A DNA stretch of 33,738 bases from Spirosoma fluviale (lineage in GTDB: Bacteria; Bacteroidota; Bacteroidia; Cytophagales; Spirosomataceae). Positions 18,440 to 25,974 of this stretch are shown in pieces. Where the stretch lies: assembly GCA_945883625.1 (NCBI GenBank), contig CAMCXW010000023.1, positions 1 to 33,738 on the forward strand. The letters run 5' to 3'. Within the stretch, counting starts at the first letter, position 1; each line of letters starts with the position of its first letter. Both the position numbers and the translations under genes were made by a program. A model generated the notes under the pieces. It worked only from the letters and a program-made list of their open reading frames with translations, was not told the DNA's origin and did not search any database.

Positions 18440-20069
18440 GGGTCATGTTAATTTGTTGGTCTGTCAATTTATTAAAATCGGCATCATCTGAAACGACAAT
18501 CACGGTCGTATCAGCAGGTAAATTCAAAAGGTATTTTTTAATTATCTCTTTGTTGCTTGGCTCTAAACCTGCCCAAGGCTCTTCTAGTAGTAGTAGTTTT
18601 TTATTTCCGCAAAGTGCACGAAGTAGGAGAATTTTGCGAATAATGGTTTGTGGCGTTTTCTTCCCGATGGGCTCCATGAGTGTGTTGAAACCCAAAGGAA
18701 AATGAGTTAACAAATCTTCAAATCCAAGTTCATTTGCTTTTTGGAGAATCACTTCATTTGTGATTTTCTTTTGTCCTAAGCTAATATTTTCCCACAGACT
18801 TCCGCCGAATATTTCCTGTCCGTGAAGTAAAATACCTGTGTATTTGCGAAGGCTTTGTAAGGAGTAATTTTGAACAGGGAAATGGTTAATTTGAAAGCTG
18901 CCTTCAAAATCTTGGTAATTTCCAGTCAATATGCGGAGTAGCATGGATTTACCGGAACCTTCAGGGCCAGAAATACTTACTTTTTGGCCCGGTGTAAATC
19001 GAAGTGTAATTGAATCTAGTATTTTTTTACTTGAGTCAAATGAAAAAGAGAAGTCGGCCAACTGCACATCTAATCCTTTGTCGACGCCCAGTTCCATCGT
19101 TCCGGATTGCTCCAAGGGGCTTTCGGTTACGCTTGCAATTTTTTCTAGTCCGGTGATCACATCGTATGCACTATCTAAACTAGTGATTAGTTTTTCGACA
19201 GCCCCAATCACGATTAAGATGACGATTTCAGCGGCAATAAATTCCCCAATGTTTAACTGTTGTTCGACCAATAAAAATGTCCCCAACGTTAACATCAGAA
19301 GTGTCAAACTTACTTTGAAAAAAATCAATGTTTTGTATTGAAATAATAGCACGTGAAAATGTTGCGTACGTGCGTTCAAATATCCTCGGGTGTGAACGTT
19401 TGTTTTTTCCAAGTTCAGATGAGTTCCTTGACTAAATTTAAATGATTTTAACGTACGGCCCATTTCGTTAAAAAAGCCAACTACCTCGTATTTGTAATTT
19501 GATTCTTCAATACTAGTTGAAATCCCTTTATTACTACTAAAATTAAAAATAAGAAGGAGAAGTGTAATAAGGAAAATACCTAATAAAATGAAGAGCGGGT
19601 GGTATAGGGAAAGAAGTAAAATTCCGAATACGATTTGAACAGTGGCAATAGGTATATCGAGAAGTAACTTGGCAAATCCTTTTTGGATATTTACCGTATC
19701 GAAAAATCGGTTCACTTTTTCGGGTATGAAATAGTGGTCCATTTTCTTTAAGTCCATGCGAGGTATCGTGTCAGCAAATGTGTAGGCATAACTTGTGAAG
19801 ACGCGCTGCTGAATCGTCTCAATGATTTTCATCTGGTTGATTTGTAAAATACCTACCAAAAATACGCCCAAGACAACGAGGAAAATAAGTACATAAATGG
19901 AGCTGACCATCGTCGCACCCATCACTAAACCAATGATCGTTTGAACGCCCAAGGGTAAACTTAAATTGATTAGACCACTGAGCATGGAGAAGAGGTAGAT
20001 AGAAACGACTTCTTTTTTATGCAATTTGACAAGTTGGGCAATTCGTTTTAACGGATTGGATGGTGCCAT
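18426..20069 (-). CDS. type-I-secretion-like ABC transporter with degenerate ATPase motifs
   Basis: 547 residues. An exporter TM domain (~20-300, six helices, no N-terminal peptidase or CLD domain) is fused to a nucleotide-binding domain. Walker A is good (GPEGSGKS, Lys374) and a Q-loop Gln is at 418. Other motifs are eroded: the LSGGQ signature is replaced by GKKTPQTIIRK (~469-479), Walker B ends EEP (Glu496-Glu497) instead of DEP, and the H-loop His is replaced in VVSDDAD (~525-531). It is the first gene of the operon with HlyD and TolC proteins, predicting a three-part envelope exporter. Substrate unknown. As a homodimer it may bind ATP but hydrolyse it poorly, or need a partner. Confidence 0.88.
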   Translation of the reverse strand: MAPSNPLKRIAQLVKLHKKEVVSIYLFSMLSGLINLSLPLGVQTIIGLVMGATMVSSIYVLIFLVVLGVFLVGILQINQMKIIETIQQRVFTSYAYTFADTIPRMDLKKMDHYFIPEKVNRFFDTVNIQKGFAKLLLDIPIATVQIVFGILLLSLYHPLFILLGIFLITLLLLIFNFSSNKGISTSIEESNYKYEVVGFFNEMGRTLKSFKFSQGTHLNLEKTNVHTRGYLNARTQHFHVLLFQYKTLIFFKVSLTLLMLTLGTFLLVEQQLNIGEFIAAEIVILIVIGAVEKLITSLDSAYDVITGLEKIASVTESPLEQSGTMELGVDKGLDVQLADFSFSFDSSKKILDSITLRFTPGQKVSISGPEGSGKSMLLRILTGNYQDFEGSFQINHFPVQNYSLQSLRKYTGILLHGQEIFGGSLWENISLGQKKITNEVILQKANELGFEDLLTHFPLGFNTLMEPIGKKTPQTIIRKILLLRALCGNKKLLLLEEPWAGLEPSNKEIIKKYLLNLPADTTVIVVSDDADFNKLTDQQINMTHGKV

Positions 20070-20087
20070 TTTTTAATTGTTGAAGTA

Positions 20088-20095
20088 CAAAATTA
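20088..20095 (-). promoter_or_regulatory. possible -7 box for the ABC-HlyD-TolC operon
   Basis: TAATTTTG on the minus strand, 18 bases upstream of the ATG at 20069. No TTG is visible at the expected -33 position, so the promoter may need an activator. Confidence 0.4.
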
Positions 20096-20214
20096 AAAAT
20101 ACTTTACGTAATAGACGTTATATAGCTACTTATGAATCATAAATTTTTTTTATAATCCTTATATGTTTTTGGACCATTTTGAGTTAAATTTGAGGGGAGT
20201 TACATCGCTGGTTT

Positions 20215-21423
20215 TCACGCATGTGTATTTGGTGTCAAAATGATTTTATTTCCTAGGCCAAACAGGATGGTATTCGCTATAACTGCGCAGCTAAAAATGA
20301 TGATTGACATGGTGAAAGGTGTCCCGTCAAATAACAACCCAACGACTACCGAGCACACCGCTCCCCAGGCCATTTGAATGGATCCTAGCATAGCTGATGC
20401 CGTACCTGCACCCCGGTGAAATGGGCGTAATGCCAATGTGGCTACGTTTGGAAAATTGAATCCTTGGCAACCCATAATTAAAAACAATAGGAATATGTTG
20501 AGCTCTAAGTTCAGCAATTCGAATTTGGCTAAAATCGACAATAAGAGTCCCAAGGCCAATTGCGTAGGCAATGTAACGCGTAACACCTGTAAACTTGTGT
20601 ACTTTTTAAGGACTACGCGGTTCAGTTGGCTCGCCGAAATAATCCCCGCTGCCACAATTGCAAATAATAATCCAAACTTCGATTCACTGACTCCATAGTA
20701 GTTCAAAAATGTCAACGGTGCTCCTCCAACATATGTAAAAATACTTCCTGCGCCAATTGCGCCGGTAAAAGCGAAAATCAGGTATTCTTTTTCTTTAAAA
20801 AGTGCGCGATATGCTTTGGCAATGGTCGTTATTTTGAATGGCCCTTTTTTCTCGTGATTAATTTTCTCTGGAAGCCATGACTTGATTAAGAATATGATGA
20901 CTAATAGGATTCCTGCCAAAACAAGAAAAATAGCTTTCCAGCTGGCTAATGTCAATAATAAACTTCCAAGTGAGGGAGCAAGAATGGGCGAAACCCCTAA
21001 AATTAAGATCATGAAAGACATGATTTTTGGTCGTTCTTTTTCCTCAAAGGTTTCCCGAATGACGGCGTTTGGGGCAACCATTCCCACGCTACCGCCCAAG
21101 GCTTGAAATAAGCGAAAGATGGTTAATACCTCCACAGAAGGGGCAAATGCACAGGCAATGGAGCTTATTACGTAGATTGAAAGCCCGATGTATAAGACAT
21201 TTTTTCGGCCAAAATGGTCCAGTAAGGGGCCACTAATTAATTGGCCCATACAAATTCCAAAAAAAAAACTGGAAAGGGTGTAGCCCATTTCCTCTTGTGA
21301 ACAGTTTAAGGCGTGTGCAATATTTTTGAAAGCAGGTAAATACATGTCGATGGACAATGGCCCGATCGCCGAAAGTATGCCAAGTATTAAGATAATTTTC
21401 GTGCGGTTCGCAGAAGTAAGCAT
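20215..21423 (-). CDS. Bcr/CflA-type MFS drug exporter
   Basis: 402 residues with 12 predicted TM helices. The N-terminus ILSAIGPLSIDMYLPAFKNIA and the loop motif GPLLDHFGRKN between helices 2 and 3 are characteristic of the Bcr/CflA subfamily of major facilitator drug:H+ antiporters (bicyclomycin, chloramphenicol and similar exporters). VAPNAVIRETFEEKERPKIMSF (~117-138) is also typical. It is inner-membrane and proton-driven; the real substrate is unknown. A TACCTTTG -7 box and an inverted repeat upstream suggest a dedicated repressor, but no regulator gene is adjacent. Confidence 0.9.
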   Translation of the reverse strand: MLTSANRTKIILILGILSAIGPLSIDMYLPAFKNIAHALNCSQEEMGYTLSSFFFGICMGQLISGPLLDHFGRKNVLYIGLSIYVISSIACAFAPSVEVLTIFRLFQALGGSVGMVAPNAVIRETFEEKERPKIMSFMILILGVSPILAPSLGSLLLTLASWKAIFLVLAGILLVIIFLIKSWLPEKINHEKKGPFKITTIAKAYRALFKEKEYLIFAFTGAIGAGSIFTYVGGAPLTFLNYYGVSESKFGLLFAIVAAGIISASQLNRVVLKKYTSLQVLRVTLPTQLALGLLLSILAKFELLNLELNIFLLFLIMGCQGFNFPNVATLALRPFHRGAGTASAMLGSIQMAWGAVCSVVVGLLFDGTPFTMSIIIFSCAVIANTILFGLGNKIILTPNTHA

Positions 21424-21446
21424 GTTGGGGGGAATTTTTGAAAGCG

Positions 21447-21469
21447 CAAAGGTACGCCCAATGTTTGGG
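21447..21469 (-). promoter_or_regulatory. -7 box and inverted repeat upstream of the MFS gene
   Basis: On the minus strand TACCTTTG (21454-21447) lies 23 bases before the ATG. Two bases upstream of it is the inverted repeat CCCAA-ACA-TTGGG (21469-21457), in the promoter spacer. This could be a repressor operator; no TTG is seen at -33. Confidence 0.4.
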
Positions 21470-21555
21470 AATATGCGTATTTGCTTTAAAGTGGATGGAT
21501 AAATTTGATTGGGTATTTATCAGTTTTTTAGGTTCAAAGGATCTTTTTTCTCCTT

Positions 21556-21588
21556 AGCTTTGGCAAACCTGTCAGGTTTGCCAAAGCT
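21556..21588 (+). repeat. dispersed palindromic repeat, copy B
   Basis: AGCTTTGGCAAACCT (21556-21570) pairs perfectly with AGGTTTGCCAAAGCT (21574-21588) around a GTC loop, the most complete stem of the family. It is preceded by a T-run/C-run tract (TTTTTTCTCCTT). It lies between divergent genes, unlike the other copies, which are 3' of a gene. Confidence 0.8.
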
Positions 21589-21653
21589 CAAGCATGAAGT
21601 CCTTTTTGGCCAATTCATATTGTATCAAGATTAGACAATATTAATAATGTTTC

Positions 21654-21661
21654 TATATTTG
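21654..21661 (+). promoter_or_regulatory. -7 box for the 21693 gene
   Basis: TATATTTG fits TAnnTTTG, 31 bases upstream of the ATG at 21693. The -33 position shows only TTA at a 20-base spacing, so the match is partial. Confidence 0.45.
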
Positions 21662-21692
21662 CTTTTAGTATAAACCCTTAAATTTTAATGAA

Positions 21693-22073
21693 ATGAAAAA
21701 TTTAGTTGCGTTTGTGTTTGTTTTAATGTCATTGTGTTCTGCAACATCGTTTGCTAAGCTTCCAGATCCAACTGATTTTTTCGCTGGAAAATGGAAGTTT
21801 CTAGTTTTAGGCACCCCAAATGGTGATGCTACTTTTTCCGCGGATTTGGTTCGTAAAGATGGCGCGTTAACGGGTGTCTTAAAGATTGTTGGTGATACTG
21901 CAGCAGAGCCTATTCAAATTGCGAAAGTGGAAGATGACAAGGATAAAGTTGTTGTTTATTTCACAATTCAAGGGTACGATGTGAATTTAGAGTTGACGAA
22001 AGTTGATTCTGACAACTTGAAAGGCTCTTTGATGGGTATGTTTGAGGCGAAGGGGATGCGCGTGAAAGAATAA
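21693..22073 (+). CDS. small secreted protein, lipocalin-like, unknown function
   Basis: 126 residues with a Sec signal peptide ending near SFAK. The mature part is beta-rich: FFAGKWKFLVLGTPNGDATFSA, then DKVVVYFTIQGYDVNLELTKV and DNLKGSLMGMFEAKGMRVKE. The G-x-W near the N-terminus and regular strands suggest a small calycin/lipocalin-like barrel; this is inferred from pattern, not a recognised family assignment. Its stop TAA shares one base with the ATG of the following dehydrogenase (TAATG, 22071-22075), so the two are translationally coupled and probably linked in function, perhaps around a lipophilic molecule. Confidence 0.75.
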   Translation: MKNLVAFVFVLMSLCSATSFAKLPDPTDFFAGKWKFLVLGTPNGDATFSADLVRKDGALTGVLKIVGDTAAEPIQIAKVEDDKDKVVVYFTIQGYDVNLELTKVDSDNLKGSLMGMFEAKGMRVKE

Positions 22074-22870
22074 TGCAAATCGCCGGAAAAGTATTTTTGC
22101 TCACAGGAGCAGGCAGTGGGCTGGGGCGCGAAATGGCGCACCAGCTCATCGCCAAAGGGGCTAAAGTTGCTGCATTGGACATACACTTGCCTCAGCTGCT
22201 GGAGACAAAACAAATTTGTTCGGCGGATGACGCTAATTTTTTAACGCTGGAAGCGGACATTAGCAATCGAGCTGCTGTGCTTGCTTTACCAGATCAGGTG
22301 ATTGCTCATTTTGGGCATGTGGATGGAATTATCAATAATGCCGGGATCATTCAGCCTTTTGTGCGGGTGAATGAGTTAAGTTTTGACGCGATTGAGCGCG
22401 TGATGGATGTTAACTTTTATGGGAGTGTGGCGGTGGTAAAGGCATTTCTACCACATTTATTAGTTCGCCCTGAGGCGCATATCGTAAATATTTCTAGTAT
22501 GGGTGGTTTTCTGCCCGTTCCCGGCCAAAGCATCTACGGTGCCTCCAAAGCCGCTATCAAGTTATTTTCAGAAGGATTATATGCAGAACTGAAAGAGACT
22601 TCCGTTCGGGTTACGGTTGTCTTTCCTGGTGCGATTGCGACGAATATTACGGGTAATTCTGGGGTTGAGGGTTCTTCTTCTCCGGGTTCCTCAGCGATGG
22701 TGGCCTTGCCTGCAACGGATGCCGCACGGATTATTTTAGCGGGTATGGAAAATAATCAGTTTCATGTTTTTGTGGGGTCTGACTCGAAATTCATGGATAT
22801 TTTATGCCGAATCGCCCCTGAATTTGCCACGAATTTCATTCGCAAAAAAATGAAGGCCTTGCATGGGTAG
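22073..22870 (+). CDS. short-chain dehydrogenase/reductase (SDR)
   Basis: 265 residues, classical SDR. The cofactor motif TGAGSGLG is at ~11-18, NNAG in the middle, the serine in NISSMGG and the catalytic YGASK follow in the usual order. Cofactor is NAD(P)H; substrate is a carbonyl or hydroxyl compound of unknown identity. The final ~50 residues form a C-terminal substrate-binding/cap region with a basic tail (IRKKMKALHG). It starts within the stop codon of the small secreted protein gene. Palindromic repeat C begins 11 bases after its stop. Confidence 0.92.
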   Translation: MQIAGKVFLLTGAGSGLGREMAHQLIAKGAKVAALDIHLPQLLETKQICSADDANFLTLEADISNRAAVLALPDQVIAHFGHVDGIINNAGIIQPFVRVNELSFDAIERVMDVNFYGSVAVVKAFLPHLLVRPEAHIVNISSMGGFLPVPGQSIYGASKAAIKLFSEGLYAELKETSVRVTVVFPGAIATNITGNSGVEGSSSPGSSAMVALPATDAARIILAGMENNQFHVFVGSDSKFMDILCRIAPEFATNFIRKKMKALHG

Positions 22871-22881
22871 GCTTTCCCCCT

Positions 22882-22916
22882 TACCTTTGCCAAACCTTGG
22901 AGGATTGGCAAAGGTA
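22882..22916 (+). repeat. dispersed palindromic repeat, copy C
   Basis: Arms TACCTTTGCCAA (22882-22893) and TTGGCAAAGGTA (22905-22916) around ACCTTGGAGGA. It is preceded by TTTCCCCCT and followed by GTGAAAAC. It sits between the convergent SDR and glf genes. TTG at 22859-22861 is 20 bases before the left TACCTTTG, a promoter-like spacing, but it would read antisense to glf. Confidence 0.9.
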
Positions 22917-22923
22917 GTGAAAA

Positions 22924-24027
22924 CTAAGGGGTAAAAGTCTCCACCATCGTTAATGCACGCTCGATGATTTGGTGCATATCGTAATACTTATATTCACCAA
23001 GTCTCCCACCGAAATACACCTGCGATTCTGCAGCGGCTAATGCTTGATATTTACTAAATAACTCATTGTTTACGGCATCATTCACCGGATAGTACGGCTC
23101 CGTTTTTCCCGCTTGATACGGCTCTGGATATTCGTAACTAATCCAGGTTTTTTCAGTCTCATTAAACTCAAAATGTTTGTGCTCAATAATGCGTGTATAT
23201 GGAACCTCGGCATCTGTATAATTCATAACCGCAACACCTTGGTGATTGGGATATTCCTTTTTAACATGATCAAAACGCGTGGTCTTGTACTCTAATTCCC
23301 CGTGCTGATAGTCGAAATATGAATCAATTGGGCCTGTATAAATTACTTTATTTGCCAGTGTGTTAAATGCTTCCTTATCCGCTAAATAATCCACATTCAA
23401 GCGCACCTCAATTCCATCTAGTAATCTCTCAAAGATCTGCGTATATCCACCTTCTGGAATTCCCTGAAATCGATCGTTGAAATAGTTTGTGTCAAAGGTA
23501 AAACGAACAGGAAGACGTTTTATGATCTCTTTTGGAAGTTCTTTTGGATCCTTTATCCATTGTTTGGCTGTATAGCCTTTGATCAATTTTTCGTAGATGT
23601 CTTTACCTACTAATTTGATGGCTTGTTCTTCTAAATTCTGTGGATCTACAATATCTTTTCCTTGTTCGGCGATGATTTTTTGGGCCTCTTCCGGCGTGTT
23701 TACTTGCCAAAGTTGGTTAAACGTCCACATGTTAAACGGCAAGGCAAACAATTCCCCTTTGTAATTCGCAATTGGCCGATTCGTGTAATGATTAAAAGTC
23801 GCGTATTGATTAATCCATTTCCAAACGCGCTCATTTGACGTGTGGAAAATGTGCGCACCATATACATGTAAGTTAATGTCGTCCCGTTTTTCGGTGTAGC
23901 AATTACCGCCAATGTGTTCGCGCTTCTCGATGACCAAACATGAATATCCTTGATTCGTTAATTCGCGGGCACAAATACTGCCAAAAAATCCAGCGCCCAC
24001 AATCAGGAAATCATACTTTTTAGTCAT
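22924..24027 (-). CDS. glf: UDP-galactopyranose mutase
   Basis: 367 residues from the ATG at 24027; a TTG nine bases further upstream is a poorer start. The dinucleotide-binding motif IVGAGFFGS (~9-17), the second FAD motif EKREHIGGNCYTE, VYGAHIFHTSNERVW and the C-terminal YYPVNDAVN plus GGRLGEYKYYDMHQII are hallmark sequences. The enzyme converts UDP-galactopyranose to UDP-galactofuranose with reduced FAD, in the cytoplasm, for surface polysaccharide synthesis. No glycosyltransferases are adjacent; it stands alone between repeats C and D. The -7 candidates are TAATTTTG (24055-24048, minus strand) and the end of repeat D. Confidence 0.96.
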   Translation of the reverse strand: MTKKYDFLIVGAGFFGSICARELTNQGYSCLVIEKREHIGGNCYTEKRDDINLHVYGAHIFHTSNERVWKWINQYATFNHYTNRPIANYKGELFALPFNMWTFNQLWQVNTPEEAQKIIAEQGKDIVDPQNLEEQAIKLVGKDIYEKLIKGYTAKQWIKDPKELPKEIIKRLPVRFTFDTNYFNDRFQGIPEGGYTQIFERLLDGIEVRLNVDYLADKEAFNTLANKVIYTGPIDSYFDYQHGELEYKTTRFDHVKKEYPNHQGVAVMNYTDAEVPYTRIIEHKHFEFNETEKTWISYEYPEPYQAGKTEPYYPVNDAVNNELFSKYQALAAAESQVYFGGRLGEYKYYDMHQIIERALTMVETFTP

Positions 24028-24047
24028 GTTGTTCAATTATTCAATGT

Positions 24048-24064
24048 CAAAATTAGCTAATTTT
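24048..24064 (-). promoter_or_regulatory. -7 box within a palindrome upstream of glf
   Basis: TAATTTTG on the minus strand (24055-24048) lies 20 bases before the glf ATG. It overlaps the perfect 16-base palindrome AAAATTAGCTAATTTT (24049-24064). TTG upstream is spaced only 16 bases, shorter than usual. The palindrome could be an operator. Confidence 0.4.
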
Positions 24065-24090
24065 CGCATTTCAACGAACCCATCTTTTCC

Positions 24091-24125
24091 TACCTTTGCC
24101 AATCCTCCAAGGTTTGGCAAAGGTA
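24091..24125 (-). repeat. dispersed palindromic repeat, copy D
   Basis: Same element as C in the opposite orientation: TACCTTTGCCAA (24091-24102), centre TCCTCCAAGGT, TTGGCAAAGGTA (24114-24125). On the minus strand it is preceded by CATTCCCCCT and followed by GGAAAAG, as in C. It begins 46 bases after the acyltransferase stop codon. Confidence 0.9.
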
Positions 24126-24150
24126 AGGGGGAATGTGCTCTATACGCAAA
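24118..24150 (-). promoter_or_regulatory. possible repeat-derived promoter for glf
   Basis: On the minus strand TTTG (24150-24147), a 21-base spacer and TACCTTTG (24125-24118, the end of repeat D) fit the Bacteroidota promoter. It points at glf, whose ATG is 90 bases downstream. Confidence 0.4.
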
Positions 24151-24171
24151 CCTATTTCATGCGTTTATTGA

Positions 24172-25053
24172 TTATTTTTTAACCACTCGAATCCCAGTCA
24201 AACGAAACCCCACCGGAAGTGCCAGCATAGTCATGACTATCGGGATGGAAAATAGCCCATGAAAAAGAGCTGAAAGCGCAACCAAATATATTGGATACGT
24301 AACCAACAAAACCCCGAATAGCACCGAATCATAAAAAACGGTACCCGCCGTACGACTCCAAACATAATTACTGACCAAACGAAAAAAAGGTAGGTTTAGG
24401 TAGTAAAACAGCCCTTTTCGAAGTACCACTACCTCATCAGGCACGCGAACCAAACGAACCATTTGCTCCCGCACGGCCGCATTAAAATCCAACCGATGCC
24501 GCGCATGATCAAAAATCGCTTCCTCCGAAAAAGACTCAATCGCCACATGAATCACTTTTCCAAATGACCTAAAATTCGAATATCCCAATCCCACCACATG
24601 CACCATGGGCTGAATGCCCGTGGCTTGAGCCGACTCCAATATACGAGTAGCTCCTTTTTTGAAGGGTTGGATTTCATGGGTTAATAAACAGATCCCTTCG
24701 ATAAAAATCAACAGCCCATCTCCCCGACTAAGCACTTCGACCGATTCCTGAAACGTACCTTCATTTAAATGTAAATGCTCGCGGCCCTCACGTGCCCGAT
24801 GAATCGGAATCATCCCCATCGACCGTAATAAAAATCCAAATAACGGTTTTCGAAACACATCCCCGCGAGCCAGAAAATGAAGCTTCCGCGGATAATATGC
24901 ACCTAAAATCACAGCATCTAGAAACGAATCAGGATGATTAGCTACGATCAGCAGAGGTCCCCGCGCCGCCATCAACTCCGCACCCTCAATCCGAACCCGC
25001 GGACAGAAAATCCACAAAGCAAGACGCGCCACGAATTTTAGGATAGCAATCAA
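24172..25053 (-). CDS. 1-acyl-glycerol-3-phosphate acyltransferase family (PlsC-like)
   Basis: 293 residues. A TTG start at 25053 is the earliest possible because TAA lies in frame two codons upstream; no ATG occurs before the catalytic motif. ANHPDSFLDAVILG (~38-51) is the acyltransferase catalytic block in its NHP-x-S-x-LD form (His40, Asp46). RGDVFRKPLFGFLLRSMGMIPIHR is block 2, and LLIFIEGICLLTHE stands for the usual FPEG-TRS block with Ile for Pro and no Arg. A C-terminal hydrophobic pair follows. It transfers acyl chains to lysophospholipids or similar acceptors at the inner membrane; the exact acceptor is uncertain. Repeat D follows it. Confidence 0.85.
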   Translation of the reverse strand: MIAILKFVARLALWIFCPRVRIEGAELMAARGPLLIVANHPDSFLDAVILGAYYPRKLHFLARGDVFRKPLFGFLLRSMGMIPIHRAREGREHLHLNEGTFQESVEVLSRGDGLLIFIEGICLLTHEIQPFKKGATRILESAQATGIQPMVHVVGLGYSNFRSFGKVIHVAIESFSEEAIFDHARHRLDFNAAVREQMVRLVRVPDEVVVLRKGLFYYLNLPFFRLVSNYVWSRTAGTVFYDSVLFGVLLVTYPIYLVALSALFHGLFSIPIVMTMLALPVGFRLTGIRVVKK

Positions 25054-25092
25054 ATTTTAACTTATTTTCCAGCAAGGTTCAAAATTTTCCGC

Positions 25093-25953
25093 ATGCAAGC
25101 AAGTTTTCTATCCCTCGTCCTTTTACCCCTAGCTATCGCTATTATTATGGTTGGCCTAGGTCTGTCGCTGACTTTAGCCGATTTTAAACGGATTTTTAAT
25201 TATCCCAAAGCGATGATCGTTGGCCTAATTACCCAAATGATCATCCTACCTGCGTTCTGTTTTGGCATTGCCCTTATAACAAACCTTCTCCCTGAACTCG
25301 CCGTAGGTCTCATGCTGTTAGCCGCTGCACCCGGTGGGCCATCCGCGAATCTTTATAGCCACATGGCTAATGGCGACGTGGCACTAAACGTCTCACTTAC
25401 CGCACTCAATAGTCTTTTATCCATCATTTCCATCGGGGTAATCGTCAATTTTTCGATGGCCTATTTCATGCAAGCTGACACTTACGTACCTCTGCAATTC
25501 CAAAAATTACTTGAAGTTTTTATTCTCATCGTGACTCCTATTGCGATTGGAATGATCCTAAAATTCTATTTCCCAGCAAAGGCACTGCAAGCTGAAAAGT
25601 ATGTAAAAATGGCTTCTGGAGCGTTTTTGGCGCTCCTTATTATCTTAGCTGGCCTCAAAGAAATTGATCATTTATGGGAAGATTTTGGGATTGTTGGAGG
25701 TGCCGCACTACTCTTTAATCTAGGCTGTCTTGGAATCGGCTACGGTATCCCACGCCTTTTCAAGCTCCCACCAAAACAAGCCGTCGCCATCTCCATGGAA
25801 GTGGGAATTCACAACGGCTCACTCGCGATTTACATCGCACTCAGCATTTTGCACAATGGAACCATGACCATTCCCGCCGTCGTGTATAGCCTTATCATGT
25901 TTATTACAGCGGCGATTTTTGCATTTTGGTCGCAAAAGAGAATTGTCAATTAA
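25093..25953 (+). CDS. bile acid:sodium symporter (BASS) family transporter
   Basis: 286 residues, nine to ten TM helices. MVGLGLSLTLADFKRIFNYPKA (~19-40), LAAAPGGPSANLYSHMANGDVALNVSLTALNSL (~78-110, the first crossover region) and VAISMEVGIHNGSLAIYIALSIL (the second, E-x-G-x-x-N/H) are the signature of the SBF/BASS family. These carriers import organic anions with Na+; substrates range from bile acids to keto acids, and this one is unknown. It is divergent from the acyltransferase gene with 39 bases between. The next gene starts 21 bases downstream, so they may be cotranscribed. Confidence 0.9.
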   Translation: MQASFLSLVLLPLAIAIIMVGLGLSLTLADFKRIFNYPKAMIVGLITQMIILPAFCFGIALITNLLPELAVGLMLLAAAPGGPSANLYSHMANGDVALNVSLTALNSLLSIISIGVIVNFSMAYFMQADTYVPLQFQKLLEVFILIVTPIAIGMILKFYFPAKALQAEKYVKMASGAFLALLIILAGLKEIDHLWEDFGIVGGAALLFNLGCLGIGYGIPRLFKLPPKQAVAISMEVGIHNGSLAIYIALSILHNGTMTIPAVVYSLIMFITAAIFAFWSQKRIVN

Positions 25954-25969
25954 CCTTTTTGTATGTTTG
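25943..25969 (+). promoter_or_regulatory. promoter abutting the 25975 start (leaderless candidate)
   Basis: TATGTTTG (25962-25969) fits TAnnTTTG and ends only 5 bases before the ATG at 25975; TTG lies 16 bases upstream (25943-25945). A transcript would begin at or next to the ATG. Confidence 0.45.
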
Positions 25970-25974
25970 TGGCC

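Noticed and set aside
24026-24262. A 78-residue plus-strand frame across repeat D
   Set aside because: It starts inside the glf start region, runs through the repeat and overlaps the acyltransferase gene antisense; no coding signature.
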